Counted from the first letter of the stretch, positions 15,033 through 23,611 are shown. The stretch is DNA of 31,831 nt from Clostridiaceae bacterium (GCA_016292785.1 JAEDFL010000022.1:1-31831), one strand, 5' to 3'. Notes: a model not told the origin generated them from the letters alone. Program-made: numbers and translations.

Positions 15033-15608
15033 ATGCAGCTTCTGGAAGAAAGAATTGTTAAGGATGGAAAGGTTTTTCCGGGTAATGTTCTGAAGGTTGA
15101 CAGTTTTCTTAATCACCAGGTAGACGTAGAGCTGATCAATGAGATCGGCAAGGAATTTTACAGACTTTTTAAGGACTGCGGAGTGAACAAGATCTTTACG
15201 ATTGAGGCTTCCGGAATCGGAATTGCCTGCATCACTGCGCAGTATTTTCATGTCCCGGTTGTTTTTGCGAAAAAGACTCTGGGCAAAAATATTGCCGCCG
15301 ATGTTTATTCGACGCCTATAAAATCCTTTACACACGGCAAAACTTATGATGTAATAGTATCGCAGGAATTTCTTAATAAAAATGACAAAATTCTCATAAT
15401 TGACGATTTCCTTGCCCAGGGCTGTGCTCTTAACGGTCTTATCCGCCTTATCAAATCGGCGGGTGCGGAAATTGTCGGAGCAGGAATAGTTATCGAAAAA
15501 GCGTTTCAGCAGGGCGGAGATATGATCCGCAGCGAGGGAATCCGTGTTGAATCGCTTGCCCGTATCGCCTCAATGACGGACGACGGAAAGATAAGCTTCT
15601 GCGACTGA
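15033..15608 (+). CDS. xpt: Xanthine phosphoribosyltransferase
   Basis: A 191-residue enzyme of usual Xpt length that makes XMP from xanthine and PRPP, in the cytoplasm. The sequence opens MQLLEERIVKDG, has TIEASGIGIACITAQYF in the core, and carries the PRPP-binding motif KILIIDDFLAQGCAL. The frame reaches five codons upstream, but the ATG at 15033 follows GGAGG at eight bases and matches the Xpt N-terminus. It lies under a guanine-class riboswitch and directly before a nucleoside-type BMP transporter, so uptake and salvage of purines appear co-regulated. Confidence 0.95.
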   Translation: MQLLEERIVKDGKVFPGNVLKVDSFLNHQVDVELINEIGKEFYRLFKDCGVNKIFTIEASGIGIACITAQYFHVPVVFAKKTLGKNIAADVYSTPIKSFTHGKTYDVIVSQEFLNKNDKILIIDDFLAQGCALNGLIRLIKSAGAEIVGAGIVIEKAFQQGGDMIRSEGIRVESLARIASMTDDGKISFCD

Positions 15609-15656
15609 TTTCGGTAGCAAAAAATGCTATATATTAAAAATTTGGAGGAAGAACAC

Positions 15657-16898
15657 ATGAAAAAGATTCTCGCAATTCTCATGGCTATTGCTATGGTCTT
15701 TTCTTTCGCTGCTTGCGGCACAAAGAAAGACGGCGGCGAAACCGAGAAGAAACTCAAGGTAGGATTTATTTTCCTGCACGATGAGAACTCAACCTATGAC
15801 AACAACTTCCTTATCGGTGCTGAAGAAGCATGTAAGAAGCTTGGTGTCGAGATGATCACAAAGAAGAACATTCCTGAGCAGAGCGCTTGCTACGATGCAG
15901 CTGCCGAGCTTGTTGACAGCGGATGCAGCGTCATCTTCGCTGACAGCTTCGGTCATGAGGATTTCATGATACAGGCTGCTAAGGAGTTCACAGACGTTCA
16001 GTTCTGCCACGCAACCGGTACAAAGGCTCACACAGCGAACCTTCCCAACTTCCATAACGCATTCGCTTCTATCTACGAGGGCCGTTATCTTGCAGGTGTT
16101 GCCGCAGGTCTCAAGCTCAACGAGATGATCGCAGCCGGCAAGTTCAAGGCTGAGGAAGCAAAGATGGGTTATGTTGGCGCATTCACATATGCAGAGGTTA
16201 TCTCAGGCTACACCTCTTTCTACCTTGGCGCAAAGTCAGTTTGCCCGACCGTTACAATGGACGTTCAGTTCACAGGTTCATGGTATGACGAGACTCTTGA
16301 GAAGGAAGCTGCAAACACCCTCATTCAGAAGGGCTGCAAGCTCATCAGCCAGCATGCTGACTCAATGGGCGCTCCGACAGCTTGTGAGACAGCAGGTATT
16401 CCGAACGTTTCCTACAACGGAAGCACAGTTTCACAGTGCCCGAACACCTTCATCGTTTCTTCCAGAATTAACTGGGAGCCGTACTTCGAGTACATGATCA
16501 AGTGCGTTCAGGACGGTAAGGCTATCGACACAGACTGGACAGGCAATCTCGGAACAGGTTCGGTTGTTCTTACAGAAGTAAACGGCAAGGCTGCCGCTGC
16601 AAACACTCAGGCTGAGCTTGATAAGGTTAAGGCTCAGTTCGACGCAGGTACACTCAAGGTATTTGATACAAGAGAATTTACAGTTACTGTTGACGCTGAT
16701 AAGAAGCTCAACGTAAACGCTAAGGTTGACGAGAAGGGCCACCTCACAAGCTATATGGCAGACGTTGACACCGACGCTAACTACACCGCTGATACAGAGG
16801 TTGTTAAGGATAATTACTTCCATGAGTCAGAGTTCCGTTCAGCTCCGTATTTCGATGTACAGATCGACGGTATCACTCTCCTCAACGCAAAATTCTAA
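15657..16898 (+). CDS. BMP-family substrate-binding lipoprotein (nucleoside ABC importer)
   Basis: A 413-residue lipoprotein. Residues 1-19 form a signal peptide with lipobox FAAC, giving Cys20 as the lipidated residue. The mature part has the BMP/PnrA opening LKVGFIFLHDENSTYDNNF, then GHEDFMIQAAKEF, EGRYLAGVAAGL, and GYVGAFTYAEVISGYTSFYLGA. This family binds purine nucleosides in characterised cases. The ATG at 15657 follows GGAGG; an upstream in-frame start at 15624 would place residues before the signal peptide and is rejected. Codon use is strongly biased to a few codons, suggesting high expression. It is followed by a hairpin and then the ATPase and two permease genes. Confidence 0.92.
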   Translation: MKKILAILMAIAMVFSFAACGTKKDGGETEKKLKVGFIFLHDENSTYDNNFLIGAEEACKKLGVEMITKKNIPEQSACYDAAAELVDSGCSVIFADSFGHEDFMIQAAKEFTDVQFCHATGTKAHTANLPNFHNAFASIYEGRYLAGVAAGLKLNEMIAAGKFKAEEAKMGYVGAFTYAEVISGYTSFYLGAKSVCPTVTMDVQFTGSWYDETLEKEAANTLIQKGCKLISQHADSMGAPTACETAGIPNVSYNGSTVSQCPNTFIVSSRINWEPYFEYMIKCVQDGKAIDTDWTGNLGTGSVVLTEVNGKAAAANTQAELDKVKAQFDAGTLKVFDTREFTVTVDADKKLNVNAKVDEKGHLTSYMADVDTDANYTADTEVVKDNYFHESEFRSAPYFDVQIDGITLLNAKF

Positions 16899-16914
16899 TC
16901 ACAGCAAACATTCG

Positions 16915-16950
16915 AGGCGGAGCCTTAAAAGCTCCGCCTTGGTTGGTTTT
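16915..16950 (+). terminator. Intercistronic attenuating hairpin after the binding-protein gene
   Basis: AGGCGGAGC pairs with GCTCCGCCT around a seven-base loop, followed by the interrupted T tract TGGTTGGTTTT. Placed between the lipoprotein and ATPase genes, it likely lets the binding protein be made in excess over membrane components while allowing partial readthrough. Confidence 0.65.
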
Positions 16951-17037
16951 ATAATAATCTTTTTATTATGAAAAATACGTTAAAACTAAAATTCGGTTTA
17001 ATATATTTTTGACAATAAAAAATTTGGAGGGCATAAG

Positions 17038-18576
17038 GTGAGTACACAGGTTGCTATTGAACTTAAAAACATAACAAAGACCTTTGGCTCTGTTGTCGCC
17101 AACAAGGACATCAACCTCACCGTCAACAGGGGAGAGATCCTCTCAATTCTCGGTGAGAACGGAAGCGGTAAAACAACGCTGATGAATATGATTTCGGGTA
17201 TCTATTTCCCGGATCACGGTCAGATCTTTGTTGACGGTAAAGAGGTCGTTATCAGATCGCCCAAGGACGCTTTTGATTTGAAGATCGGAATGATACATCA
17301 GCATTTCAAGCTTGTTGATGTCTTTTCGGCGGCAGAAAACATCGTTCTCGGTTATGATGACGGCAAATTTAATATGAAAAAGTCCACGGCAAAAATTCAA
17401 AAAATTCTTGACCGTTATGGCTTTGAGCTTGATCTTAACAAAAAGATATATCAGATGTCTGTCTCTGAAAAGCAGACGGTCGAGATTGTCAAGGTGCTTT
17501 ACAGGGGTGCCGATATTCTGATCCTTGACGAGCCGACCGCCGTGCTCACTCCTCAGGAGACGGAGAAGCTTTTCAACGTTCTGCGTAATATGCGCCGTGA
17601 CGACAAGTCCATCATCATTATCACGCATAAGCTCAACGAGGTTATGGAGATTTCCGACAAGGTTGCCGTTCTCAGAAAAGGTGAGTATATCGGCACGGTA
17701 AACACCTCGGAGACTACGGAATCCGTTCTTACCGAGATGATGGTCGGCAAGAAAATCGACCTCAACATTGAGAGGACAGAGGTGGAGAATAAGGAGGACA
17801 GGCTCATCGTCAACAATATGTGCTATGTCAACCGTGACGGAGTTAAGGTGCTTAACCATGTTTCGTTCACCGCAAAGTCGGGCGAAATCCTCGGTATCGC
17901 AGGCATCGCAGGAAGCGGACAGCGTGAATTGCTTGAGTCGATTGCAGGCCTTCGTCACCTTACCCACGGCTCAATTCTCTACAACAACGCAAAAACAGGA
18001 AAGCAGGACAACCTCAGAGACAAAACTCCCGTGCAGATCAGGGAACTTGGAATAAGACTTTCCTTTGTCCCCGAGGACAGGCTCGGAATGGGACTTGTCG
18101 GCAATATGGACATCGTTGACAATATGATGCTCAGAAGCTACAAGAAGGGCAAGACCGCTTTCCTTGAAAAGAAAGAGCCGAGAGACCTTGCGGAAAAGAT
18201 TATTGACGAGCTTGAGGTCGTCACTCCGAGCGTGAATACTCCCGTTCGCCGTCTTTCGGGCGGTAATGTTCAGAAGGTTCTTGTCGGACGTGAAATTGCC
18301 GCTTCACCGACAGTTCTCATGGCGGCATATCCTGTACGAGGACTTGATATCAACTCATCTTACCTTATTTATAACCTGCTCAATGAGCAGAAGCAGAAAG
18401 GCGTTGCCGTCATTTTTGTCGGAGAGGATCTTGATGTTCTTCTTGAGCTTTGCGACAGAATTGTTGTTATCAGCTCAGGTCAGATATCCGATATCGTTGA
18501 CGCAAGAACGGCAACCAAAGAGCAGCTCGGTCTGCTTATGACTAAATCGAAAGGAGACAGCGACGATGACAAATAA
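17038..18576 (+). CDS. Nucleoside ABC importer, tandem ATP-binding protein
   Basis: A 512-residue double ATPase of the sugar/nucleoside (YufO/NupO-like) group. Domain 1 (residues 1-240) has Walker A GENGSGKT, the motif MSVSEKQTVEIVKVL and Walker B ILILDEPTAVLTPQE. Domain 2 (about 255-505) has a degenerate P-loop (GIAGSGQRE), signature LSGGNVQKVLVGREI and a Walker B in which the acidic residue is lost (VLMAAYPVRGLD), a feature seen in BMP-associated ATPases, so only one site is likely fully active. The start is GTG at 17038 after GGAGGG. Its 3' end overlaps the first permease gene by 11 bases. Confidence 0.93.
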   Translation: MSTQVAIELKNITKTFGSVVANKDINLTVNRGEILSILGENGSGKTTLMNMISGIYFPDHGQIFVDGKEVVIRSPKDAFDLKIGMIHQHFKLVDVFSAAENIVLGYDDGKFNMKKSTAKIQKILDRYGFELDLNKKIYQMSVSEKQTVEIVKVLYRGADILILDEPTAVLTPQETEKLFNVLRNMRRDDKSIIIITHKLNEVMEISDKVAVLRKGEYIGTVNTSETTESVLTEMMVGKKIDLNIERTEVENKEDRLIVNNMCYVNRDGVKVLNHVSFTAKSGEILGIAGIAGSGQRELLESIAGLRHLTHGSILYNNAKTGKQDNLRDKTPVQIRELGIRLSFVPEDRLGMGLVGNMDIVDNMMLRSYKKGKTAFLEKKEPRDLAEKIIDELEVVTPSVNTPVRRLSGGNVQKVLVGREIAASPTVLMAAYPVRGLDINSSYLIYNLLNEQKQKGVAVIFVGEDLDVLLELCDRIVVISSGQISDIVDARTATKEQLGLLMTKSKGDSDDDK

Positions 18577-19672
18577 TCCGTCAAAGGTTCACGAGCCTTT
18601 GTTTCATATCATCAAGCGCACGGCAATGCCCAAGTGGCAGAGCTGGATTGTGCGTATCGTTTCCGTTTTGGCGGCTTTGATCGTCTGCGGTGTTGTAACC
18701 GTTCTCCTGACGGGCGAGGACCCCATTCAGGTTTATGTCAAAATGGTTGAGGGTGCGATCGGCACCGAGAGGAGAATATGGACTCTTGCACAGAATACGG
18801 CGATGCTTCTCTGCGTTGCCTTGGCAGTTACTCCGGCATTCAAAATGAAATTCTGGAACATCGGAGCCGAGGGACAGGTGCTTGCCGGCGGTCTTGCATC
18901 GGCGGCTTGTATGATTTTTCTTAACGACAAGCTTTCACCTGTTCTGCTGATACTTGTTATGCTTGTTGTCAGCGTTGCCGCAGGCGCAATCTGGGGACTT
19001 ATTCCTGCGTTCTTCAAGGCGCATTGGAACACCAACGAAACTCTGTTCACTCTTATGATGAACTATATCGCAATGTGTATTGTTTCGTATTTTTCTTATG
19101 AATGGTCGGTTCCCAAGGGATCGGGACACATCGGAGTTATCAATGACGCAACCGAGGCAGGCTGGCTCCCGTCAATCGGCGGCAAGGCTTACCTTTGCAA
19201 TATTCTTGTTGTTGCGGCACTCACGGCGTTTATGTATGTTTATCTCAAATACAGCAAGCACGGATATGAAATTTCCGTTGTCGGCGAAAGTGAAAACACA
19301 GCGAAGTACATCGGAATAAACGTTAAAAAAGTCATTCTCAGGACTATGCTTCTTTCGGGCGCACTTTGCGGAATTGCAGGCTTCCTGCTTGTCAGCGGAA
19401 CGGATCACACCGTCAACCGTGACACGGCAGGCGGCAGAGGCTTTACGGCGATCATGGTTTCATGGCTTGCGAAGTTCGATCCTCTTTATATGATACTTAC
19501 TTCACTCCTTATTGTTTTTCTCCAAAGAGGAGCAGGCGAGATTTCAACGAGCTTCGGTCTCAACGATTCTTTCTCGGAGATTATTACGGGAATTATTATT
19601 TTCTTCATCATCGGCGGCGAATTTTTCGTTAATTATCAGCTTAAATTCCGTGAGAAGGAGGCGAACAAATAA
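18566..19672 (+). CDS. Nucleoside ABC importer permease, NupP-like
   Basis: A 368-residue membrane protein of the BPD_transp_2 (branched-chain/ribose/nucleoside) permease family. A soluble N-terminus is followed by about eight to nine membrane segments. GAEGQVLAGGLASA and NETLFTLMMNYIA are typical of BMP-linked permeases, and ESENTAKYIGINVKKVILRTMLLSGALCGIAG holds the coupling loop that touches the ATPase. It overlaps the ATPase gene upstream and the second permease gene (TAATG) downstream, so the three are translationally coupled. Confidence 0.92.
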   Translation: MTNNPSKVHEPLFHIIKRTAMPKWQSWIVRIVSVLAALIVCGVVTVLLTGEDPIQVYVKMVEGAIGTERRIWTLAQNTAMLLCVALAVTPAFKMKFWNIGAEGQVLAGGLASAACMIFLNDKLSPVLLILVMLVVSVAAGAIWGLIPAFFKAHWNTNETLFTLMMNYIAMCIVSYFSYEWSVPKGSGHIGVINDATEAGWLPSIGGKAYLCNILVVAALTAFMYVYLKYSKHGYEISVVGESENTAKYIGINVKKVILRTMLLSGALCGIAGFLLVSGTDHTVNRDTAGGRGFTAIMVSWLAKFDPLYMILTSLLIVFLQRGAGEISTSFGLNDSFSEIITGIIIFFIIGGEFFVNYQLKFREKEANK

Positions 19673-20649
19673 TGTTAGTTGCATTTATTCAGCGTGCAGT
19701 CGTTCAGGGAATTCCTCTTTTGTTCGGCTCAACGGGTGAAATCCTTACCGAAAAGAGCGGTAACCTCAACCTCGGTACGGCGGGAGTTATGTATGTAGGC
19801 GGAATTACGGGAGTTATCGGAGCTTTCCTCTATGAGCAGAATGCGGCTCAGATGAACACCTTTCTGACAATTTTTATCCCGATTCTTTCTTCTATTCTCG
19901 GCTCGCTTTTAATGGGACTTATCTATGCTTTCCTTACGGTTACGCTCCGTGCAAACCAGAACGTTACCGGTCTTGCTCTCACAACGTTCGGAGTCGGCTT
20001 CGGCAACTTCTTCGGCGGCTCGCTTATTAAGCTCACGGACAGCGATGTTCCGTCCGTTACACTTTCTGCAACGAGCCTCGCTTTTAAAAAGGGACTTCCG
20101 TTTGCCGACAAGCTCGGCTGGTTCGGTGAGGTTTTCCTCTCGTACAGCTTCCTTGCCTATGCCGCAATAGCGATTGCTATTATCGTTTCGGTTTATTTCA
20201 ACCGCACACGTTCGGGACTTAATCTCCGTGCGGTCGGTGAAAATCCGGCAACTGCGGACGCCGCAGGTATCAATGTCGGCAGATACAAATATGTTTCAAT
20301 CTGTCTCGGAAGTATTATCGCAGGCTTCGGCGGACTTTACTACGTTATGGATTATGCCTGCGGAGTCTGGTCGAATAACGCATTCGGCGACAGAGGCTGG
20401 CTTGCAATAGCACTTGTTATCTTCGCTATCTGGAGACCTAATCTCAGCATCATCGGTTCAATCCTGTTCGGCGGACTTTTCATAATACACAATTATATTC
20501 CGAATCTCAGCATGAGCGATCAGGAGCTTTTCAAGATGACGCCGTACCTTGTTACGATCATTGTACTTGTTGTAATCAGTATGCTCAAGAAGAGGGAGTT
20601 CCAGCCGCCGGAGAGTTTAGGTCTTTCGTACTTCCGTGAAGACAGGTAG
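19672..20649 (+). CDS. Nucleoside ABC importer permease, NupQ-like
   Basis: A 325-residue permease, the second half of the channel. It begins in the family manner (AVVQGIPLLFGSTGEILTEKSGNLNLGTAG) and carries the coupling segment GENPATADAAGINVGRYKYV, with about eight hydrophobic segments. The ATG shares a base with the stop of the preceding permease gene. With the lipoprotein, ATPase and first permease this makes a complete importer. Substrate is inferred to be purine nucleosides from family and from the xpt/riboswitch context. Confidence 0.92.
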   Translation: MLVAFIQRAVVQGIPLLFGSTGEILTEKSGNLNLGTAGVMYVGGITGVIGAFLYEQNAAQMNTFLTIFIPILSSILGSLLMGLIYAFLTVTLRANQNVTGLALTTFGVGFGNFFGGSLIKLTDSDVPSVTLSATSLAFKKGLPFADKLGWFGEVFLSYSFLAYAAIAIAIIVSVYFNRTRSGLNLRAVGENPATADAAGINVGRYKYVSICLGSIIAGFGGLYYVMDYACGVWSNNAFGDRGWLAIALVIFAIWRPNLSIIGSILFGGLFIIHNYIPNLSMSDQELFKMTPYLVTIIVLVVISMLKKREFQPPESLGLSYFREDR

Positions 20650-20686
20650 GATTGTTTATTTCGGCGAATAAACTTAAAGCAATCCT
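20648..20686 (+). repeat. Nested inverted repeat after the transporter operon
   Basis: AGGATTG pairs with CAATCCT, and an inner GTTTATT pairs with AATAAAC. It starts in the permease stop codon. There is no T-run after it, so it is more likely an RNA 3'-end stabiliser or weak terminator than a classical one. The ten-base piece CGGCGAATAA recurs at 20701-20710. Confidence 0.5.
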
Positions 20687-20773
20687 GAAAGAATTGTATC
20701 CGGCGAATAACCATTTTTATTACCGTTTTAAACGCATACACCGTTTTGTATAAACTGTTTACTTGTTTGGCAA

Positions 20774-20809
20774 AAAGGGTTTTTCAGAAAATTTATTTCA
20801 AAACCCTTT
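20774..20809. repeat. Ten-base inverted repeat overlapping the rpsO -35 box
   Basis: AAAGGGTTTT (20774-20783) and AAAACCCTTT (20800-20809) are perfect inverted copies, 16 bases apart. The right arm ends inside TTTACA, the -35 box of the rpsO promoter. It could be an operator or the 3' hairpin of transporter readthrough RNA. Confidence 0.5.
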
Positions 20810-20835
20810 ACAAAACCGCTTTCGGGTGGTATAAT
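20807..20835 (+). promoter_or_regulatory. Sigma-A promoter of rpsO
   Basis: TTTACA-N17-TATAAT. Transcription near 20842 gives a leader of about 100 bases ahead of rpsO. Confidence 0.8.
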
Positions 20836-20860
20836 ACTAACGTTGTGTTTCCGCTTTCTC

Positions 20861-20917
20861 GGATTACGGGTTATACCGCAATGCGGTCTTCACCTGCCGT
20901 AACCTGGGAGGTCGGCG
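20861..20917 (+). promoter_or_regulatory. Structured rpsO leader, probable S15 autoregulatory RNA
   Basis: TTACGG (20864-20869) pairs with CCGTAA (20897-20902), enclosing the hairpin ACCGC/GCGGT (20875-20887). A small ACCT/AGGT hairpin (20902-20912) follows immediately. S15 in several Firmicutes represses its own message by binding a folded rpsO leader. The fold here is drawn by eye, and whether it matches a known S15-binding class is not established. Confidence 0.5.
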
Positions 20918-20944
20918 CAAAAAATATTAAATGAGGTGAAAATT

Positions 20945-21208
20945 ATGACACAGGCAGAAAAGCAGGCTATCATGGCCGAGTATGCTCTTCATGAGGGCGA
21001 CACAGGTTCACCCGAAGTACAGATCGCTGTTCTTACAAAGAGAATTAACGATCTTACCGAGCATCTCAAGACTCACAAGAAGGATCACCACTCAAGAAGA
21101 GGTCTTCTGAAGATGGTTGGTCACAGACGTAACCTTCTTGCATATTTGCAGAAAGTTGATATCGAAAGATATCGTTCTATCATTGCAAGACTTGGTATTC
21201 GTAAATAA
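20945..21208 (+). CDS. rpsO: Ribosomal protein S15
   Basis: An 87-residue S15, near the usual 88-89 residues. The core HEGDTGSPEVQIAVLTKRIN and the rRNA-binding stretch HKKDHHSRRGLLKMVGHRR are conserved, ending LGIRK. S15 binds 16S rRNA early in 30S assembly. The frame opens with GTG three codons earlier (20936), but that GTG is part of the GAGGTG Shine-Dalgarno, so the ATG at 20945 is chosen. It precedes pnp as in many bacteria. Confidence 0.97.
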   Translation: MTQAEKQAIMAEYALHEGDTGSPEVQIAVLTKRINDLTEHLKTHKKDHHSRRGLLKMVGHRRNLLAYLQKVDIERYRSIIARLGIRK

Positions 21209-21219
21209 TTTCGGCTTTA

Positions 21220-21253
21220 TGAGGCAGACAGCATTTTCTTACTGTCTGCCTCA
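21220..21253 (+). terminator. Long perfect hairpin between rpsO and pnp
   Basis: A 12-base-pair perfect stem, TGAGGCAGACAG with CTGTCTGCCTCA, around a ten-base loop. The T tract after it is poor (GTGTCGGTTATTTG), so termination should be partial at most. Position and form suggest a double-strand RNase processing site or attenuator controlling passage from rpsO to pnp. Confidence 0.65.
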
Positions 21254-21280
21254 GTGTCGGTTATTTGAACGCATCTATTT

Positions 21281-21361
21281 GTCGGGCAGCTTATCGGTTT
21301 TAGCAGTGAATCGACAGCTTGAAGCTCAAACTGCGGATTTATTGCTAAATCCTTGCCCGAC
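21281..21361 (+). ncRNA. Multibranched structured leader of pnp (candidate cis-regulatory RNA)
   Basis: GTCGGGCA (21281-21288) and TGCCCGAC (21354-21361) form an eight-base closing helix around three hairpins. These are TCGGTT/AATCGA (21294-21314), AGCT/AGCT (21316-21326) and GGATTTA/TAAATCC (21335-21352). The pnp Shine-Dalgarno (GAGAGG) and ATG lie 20-30 bases after it. I do not recognise it as a named family. Confidence 0.5.
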
Positions 21362-21392
21362 GTAGAAATAAATTTACAGAGAGGTATAAACA

Positions 21393-23591
21393 ATGTTTTT
21401 CAAGGATTTCAGAAAATTTGAAACAACTCTTGCAGGACGTCCGCTCGTAGTCGAGACCGGTAAAATGGCTCAGCTTGCAGGCGGCTCATGTCTTATCCGC
21501 TACGGTGAGACTGAAGTCCTCTGTACTGCTACAATGGCAGACAAGCCCAGAGAGGGCGTTGATTTCTTCCCTCTTTCGGTTGACTTTGAGGAGAAGCTCT
21601 ATTCTGTCGGCCGTATTCCCGGCTCTTTCCAGCGCCGTGAGGGCAAGGCTTCCGAAAAGGCAACTCTTGCTTCCCGTGTTATCGACCGTCCTATCCGTCC
21701 GCTTTTCCCCAAGGATATGCGTAACGATGTAGGCGTTGTTGCAACGGTTATGTCAGTCGATCCCGACTGCTCACCCGAGATCACCGCTATGATCGGTGTT
21801 TCGGTCGCTATTTCAATTTCAGCTATTCCGTGGGACGGCCCGATCTCAGGCGTTTCCGTCGGACTTATTGACGGCGAGTACGTCATCAACCCGACAGAGG
21901 AGCAGAGAAAGGTTTCTCAGATGGCAGTTACCGTTGCTTCTACCAAGGATCTTGTTGCAATGATCGAGGCAGGAGCAAATGAGGTTTCCAACGAAGATAT
22001 GTTCGACGGAATTATGTATGCTCACAAGGTGAACCAGGAGATCGTTAAGTTCATCGAGGGTATCCGTGATGAGATCGGTAAGGAGAAGATCGACTTCCCG
22101 TCAAACGATCCGGCTCCCGAAATGTTCGAGGCTATCAAGGAGTTTGCCATTGACGACGTTAAGGTTGCTCTTGATACCGATGACAAGAGAGTCCGTGACG
22201 AGGCTCTTCGCCCGATCTATGCGGCAGTTCACGAGAAGTTCGACGAGGTTTATCCCGACGATATCGCAAAGATCGACGACTGCCTTTACAAGCTTCAGAA
22301 ATTCATCGTTCGCCGCTGGCTTCTTGACGATGGCAAGCGTGTTGACGGACGTGCTATTGACGAGATCCGTCCGCTTAACGCAGAGGTTGACCTCCTCAGC
22401 CGTGTTCACGGTTCGGGTATGTTTACCCGTGGTCAGACGCAGTGCCTTTCAGTTACAACGCTCGGACCTATGAGCGATGTTCAGATGCTTGACGGCATTG
22501 ATAACGAGACCGAAAAGAGATATATTCATCACTACAATTTCCCGTCATATTCGGTCGGTGAAACCCGTCCGAGCAGAGGACCCGGACGCCGTGAGATCGG
22601 TCACGGTGCTCTTGCAGAGAGAGCTCTCCTGCCGGTTATCCCGTCAGTTGAGGAGTTCCCGTACTGCATCCGTGTCGTTTCCGAGGTTCTTTCCTCAAAC
22701 GGTTCAACCTCACAGGGCTCGATCTGCGGCTCAACTCTTTCACTTATGGCGGCAGGCGTTCCCATCAAGGCTCCCGTTGCAGGTATTTCCTGCGGACTTG
22801 TCACAGAGGGCGACCGCTTTATGACAATGGTTGATATTCAGGGACTTGAAGATTTCTTCGGCGATATGGACTTCAAGGTTGCAGGTACAAAGAAAGGTAT
22901 CACGGCCATTCAGATGGATCTCAAGGTTCACGGTCTTACTCCCGAAATCATCAAGGAAGCCCTTGAAAAGACCTACAAGGCTCGTTGCTACATTCTTGAC
23001 GAGATCATGCTTCCCGTTATCTCCGAGCCGAGAGCAGAGCTTTCAAAGTATGCTCCCAAGATGCTCTCCACCAAGGTACCCGTTGACAAGATTGCCGAGG
23101 TTATCGGTAAGCAGGGCAAGGTTATCCAGAAGATCTGCGCCGAGTGCGACTGTAAGGTAGATGTCGAGGAGGACGGAAGCGTATTTGTTTGCTCTCAGGA
23201 TATTGAGAATGCAAAACGTGCAATCTTTATGATCGAGACTATCGCAAACGATCCCGAGGTCGGTGCTATCTATAAGGGTGTTGTCACAAGAATTATGGAC
23301 TTCGGCGCATTCGTCGAGATCGCTCCGGGCAAAGAGGGACTTGTTCATGTCAGCCACCTCGATGTCAAGAGAGTTGACAAGGTAACCGATGTTGTCAATG
23401 TCGGCGACGAGGTTATTGTAAAGGTTCGTGAGATAGACGATCAGGGCAGAATCAACCTTTCACGCCGTGAGGCTCTTATTGAGGTTGAGGGACTTGTTCC
23501 TGAGAATGAGATCTCCGACGCTCCGAGACGTCCTTCGGGCGATCGCCGCAGAGGCGGTCCGAGAGGCGGCAAAAGAGGAGACCGTAAATAA
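21393..23591 (+). CDS. pnp: Polynucleotide phosphorylase
   Basis: A 732-residue PNPase of normal length, a 3'-5' phosphorolytic exonuclease of mRNA decay. Two RNase PH-like domains (about residues 10-140 and 310-540) are joined by an all-helical domain. The second core holds FPSYSVGETRPSRGPGRREI and SNGSTSQGSICGSTLSLMA. A KH domain (IAEVIGKQGKVIQKIC, near 570) and an S1 domain (YKGVVTRIMDFGAFVEI to INLSRREAL, about 630-700) follow. The tail is arginine/glycine-rich (RRRGGPRGGKRGDRK), adding RNA affinity. The leader is strongly structured, as expected for a gene known in other bacteria to control its own mRNA. Confidence 0.97.
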   Translation: MFFKDFRKFETTLAGRPLVVETGKMAQLAGGSCLIRYGETEVLCTATMADKPREGVDFFPLSVDFEEKLYSVGRIPGSFQRREGKASEKATLASRVIDRPIRPLFPKDMRNDVGVVATVMSVDPDCSPEITAMIGVSVAISISAIPWDGPISGVSVGLIDGEYVINPTEEQRKVSQMAVTVASTKDLVAMIEAGANEVSNEDMFDGIMYAHKVNQEIVKFIEGIRDEIGKEKIDFPSNDPAPEMFEAIKEFAIDDVKVALDTDDKRVRDEALRPIYAAVHEKFDEVYPDDIAKIDDCLYKLQKFIVRRWLLDDGKRVDGRAIDEIRPLNAEVDLLSRVHGSGMFTRGQTQCLSVTTLGPMSDVQMLDGIDNETEKRYIHHYNFPSYSVGETRPSRGPGRREIGHGALAERALLPVIPSVEEFPYCIRVVSEVLSSNGSTSQGSICGSTLSLMAAGVPIKAPVAGISCGLVTEGDRFMTMVDIQGLEDFFGDMDFKVAGTKKGITAIQMDLKVHGLTPEIIKEALEKTYKARCYILDEIMLPVISEPRAELSKYAPKMLSTKVPVDKIAEVIGKQGKVIQKICAECDCKVDVEEDGSVFVCSQDIENAKRAIFMIETIANDPEVGAIYKGVVTRIMDFGAFVEIAPGKEGLVHVSHLDVKRVDKVTDVVNVGDEVIVKVREIDDQGRINLSRREALIEVEGLVPENEISDAPRRPSGDRRRGGPRGGKRGDRK

Positions 23592-23611
23592 TTAAAAGTC
23601 AATAATTGAGG

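Noticed and set aside
15621..15638. Small hairpin TAGCA/TGCTA between xpt and the lipoprotein gene
   Set aside because: Only five base pairs with an A-rich loop and no T tract; too weak to call a terminator.
17143..17967. Minus-strand open frame opposite the tandem ATPase
   Set aside because: The opposite strand encodes an ATPase with all motifs; this frame has none.
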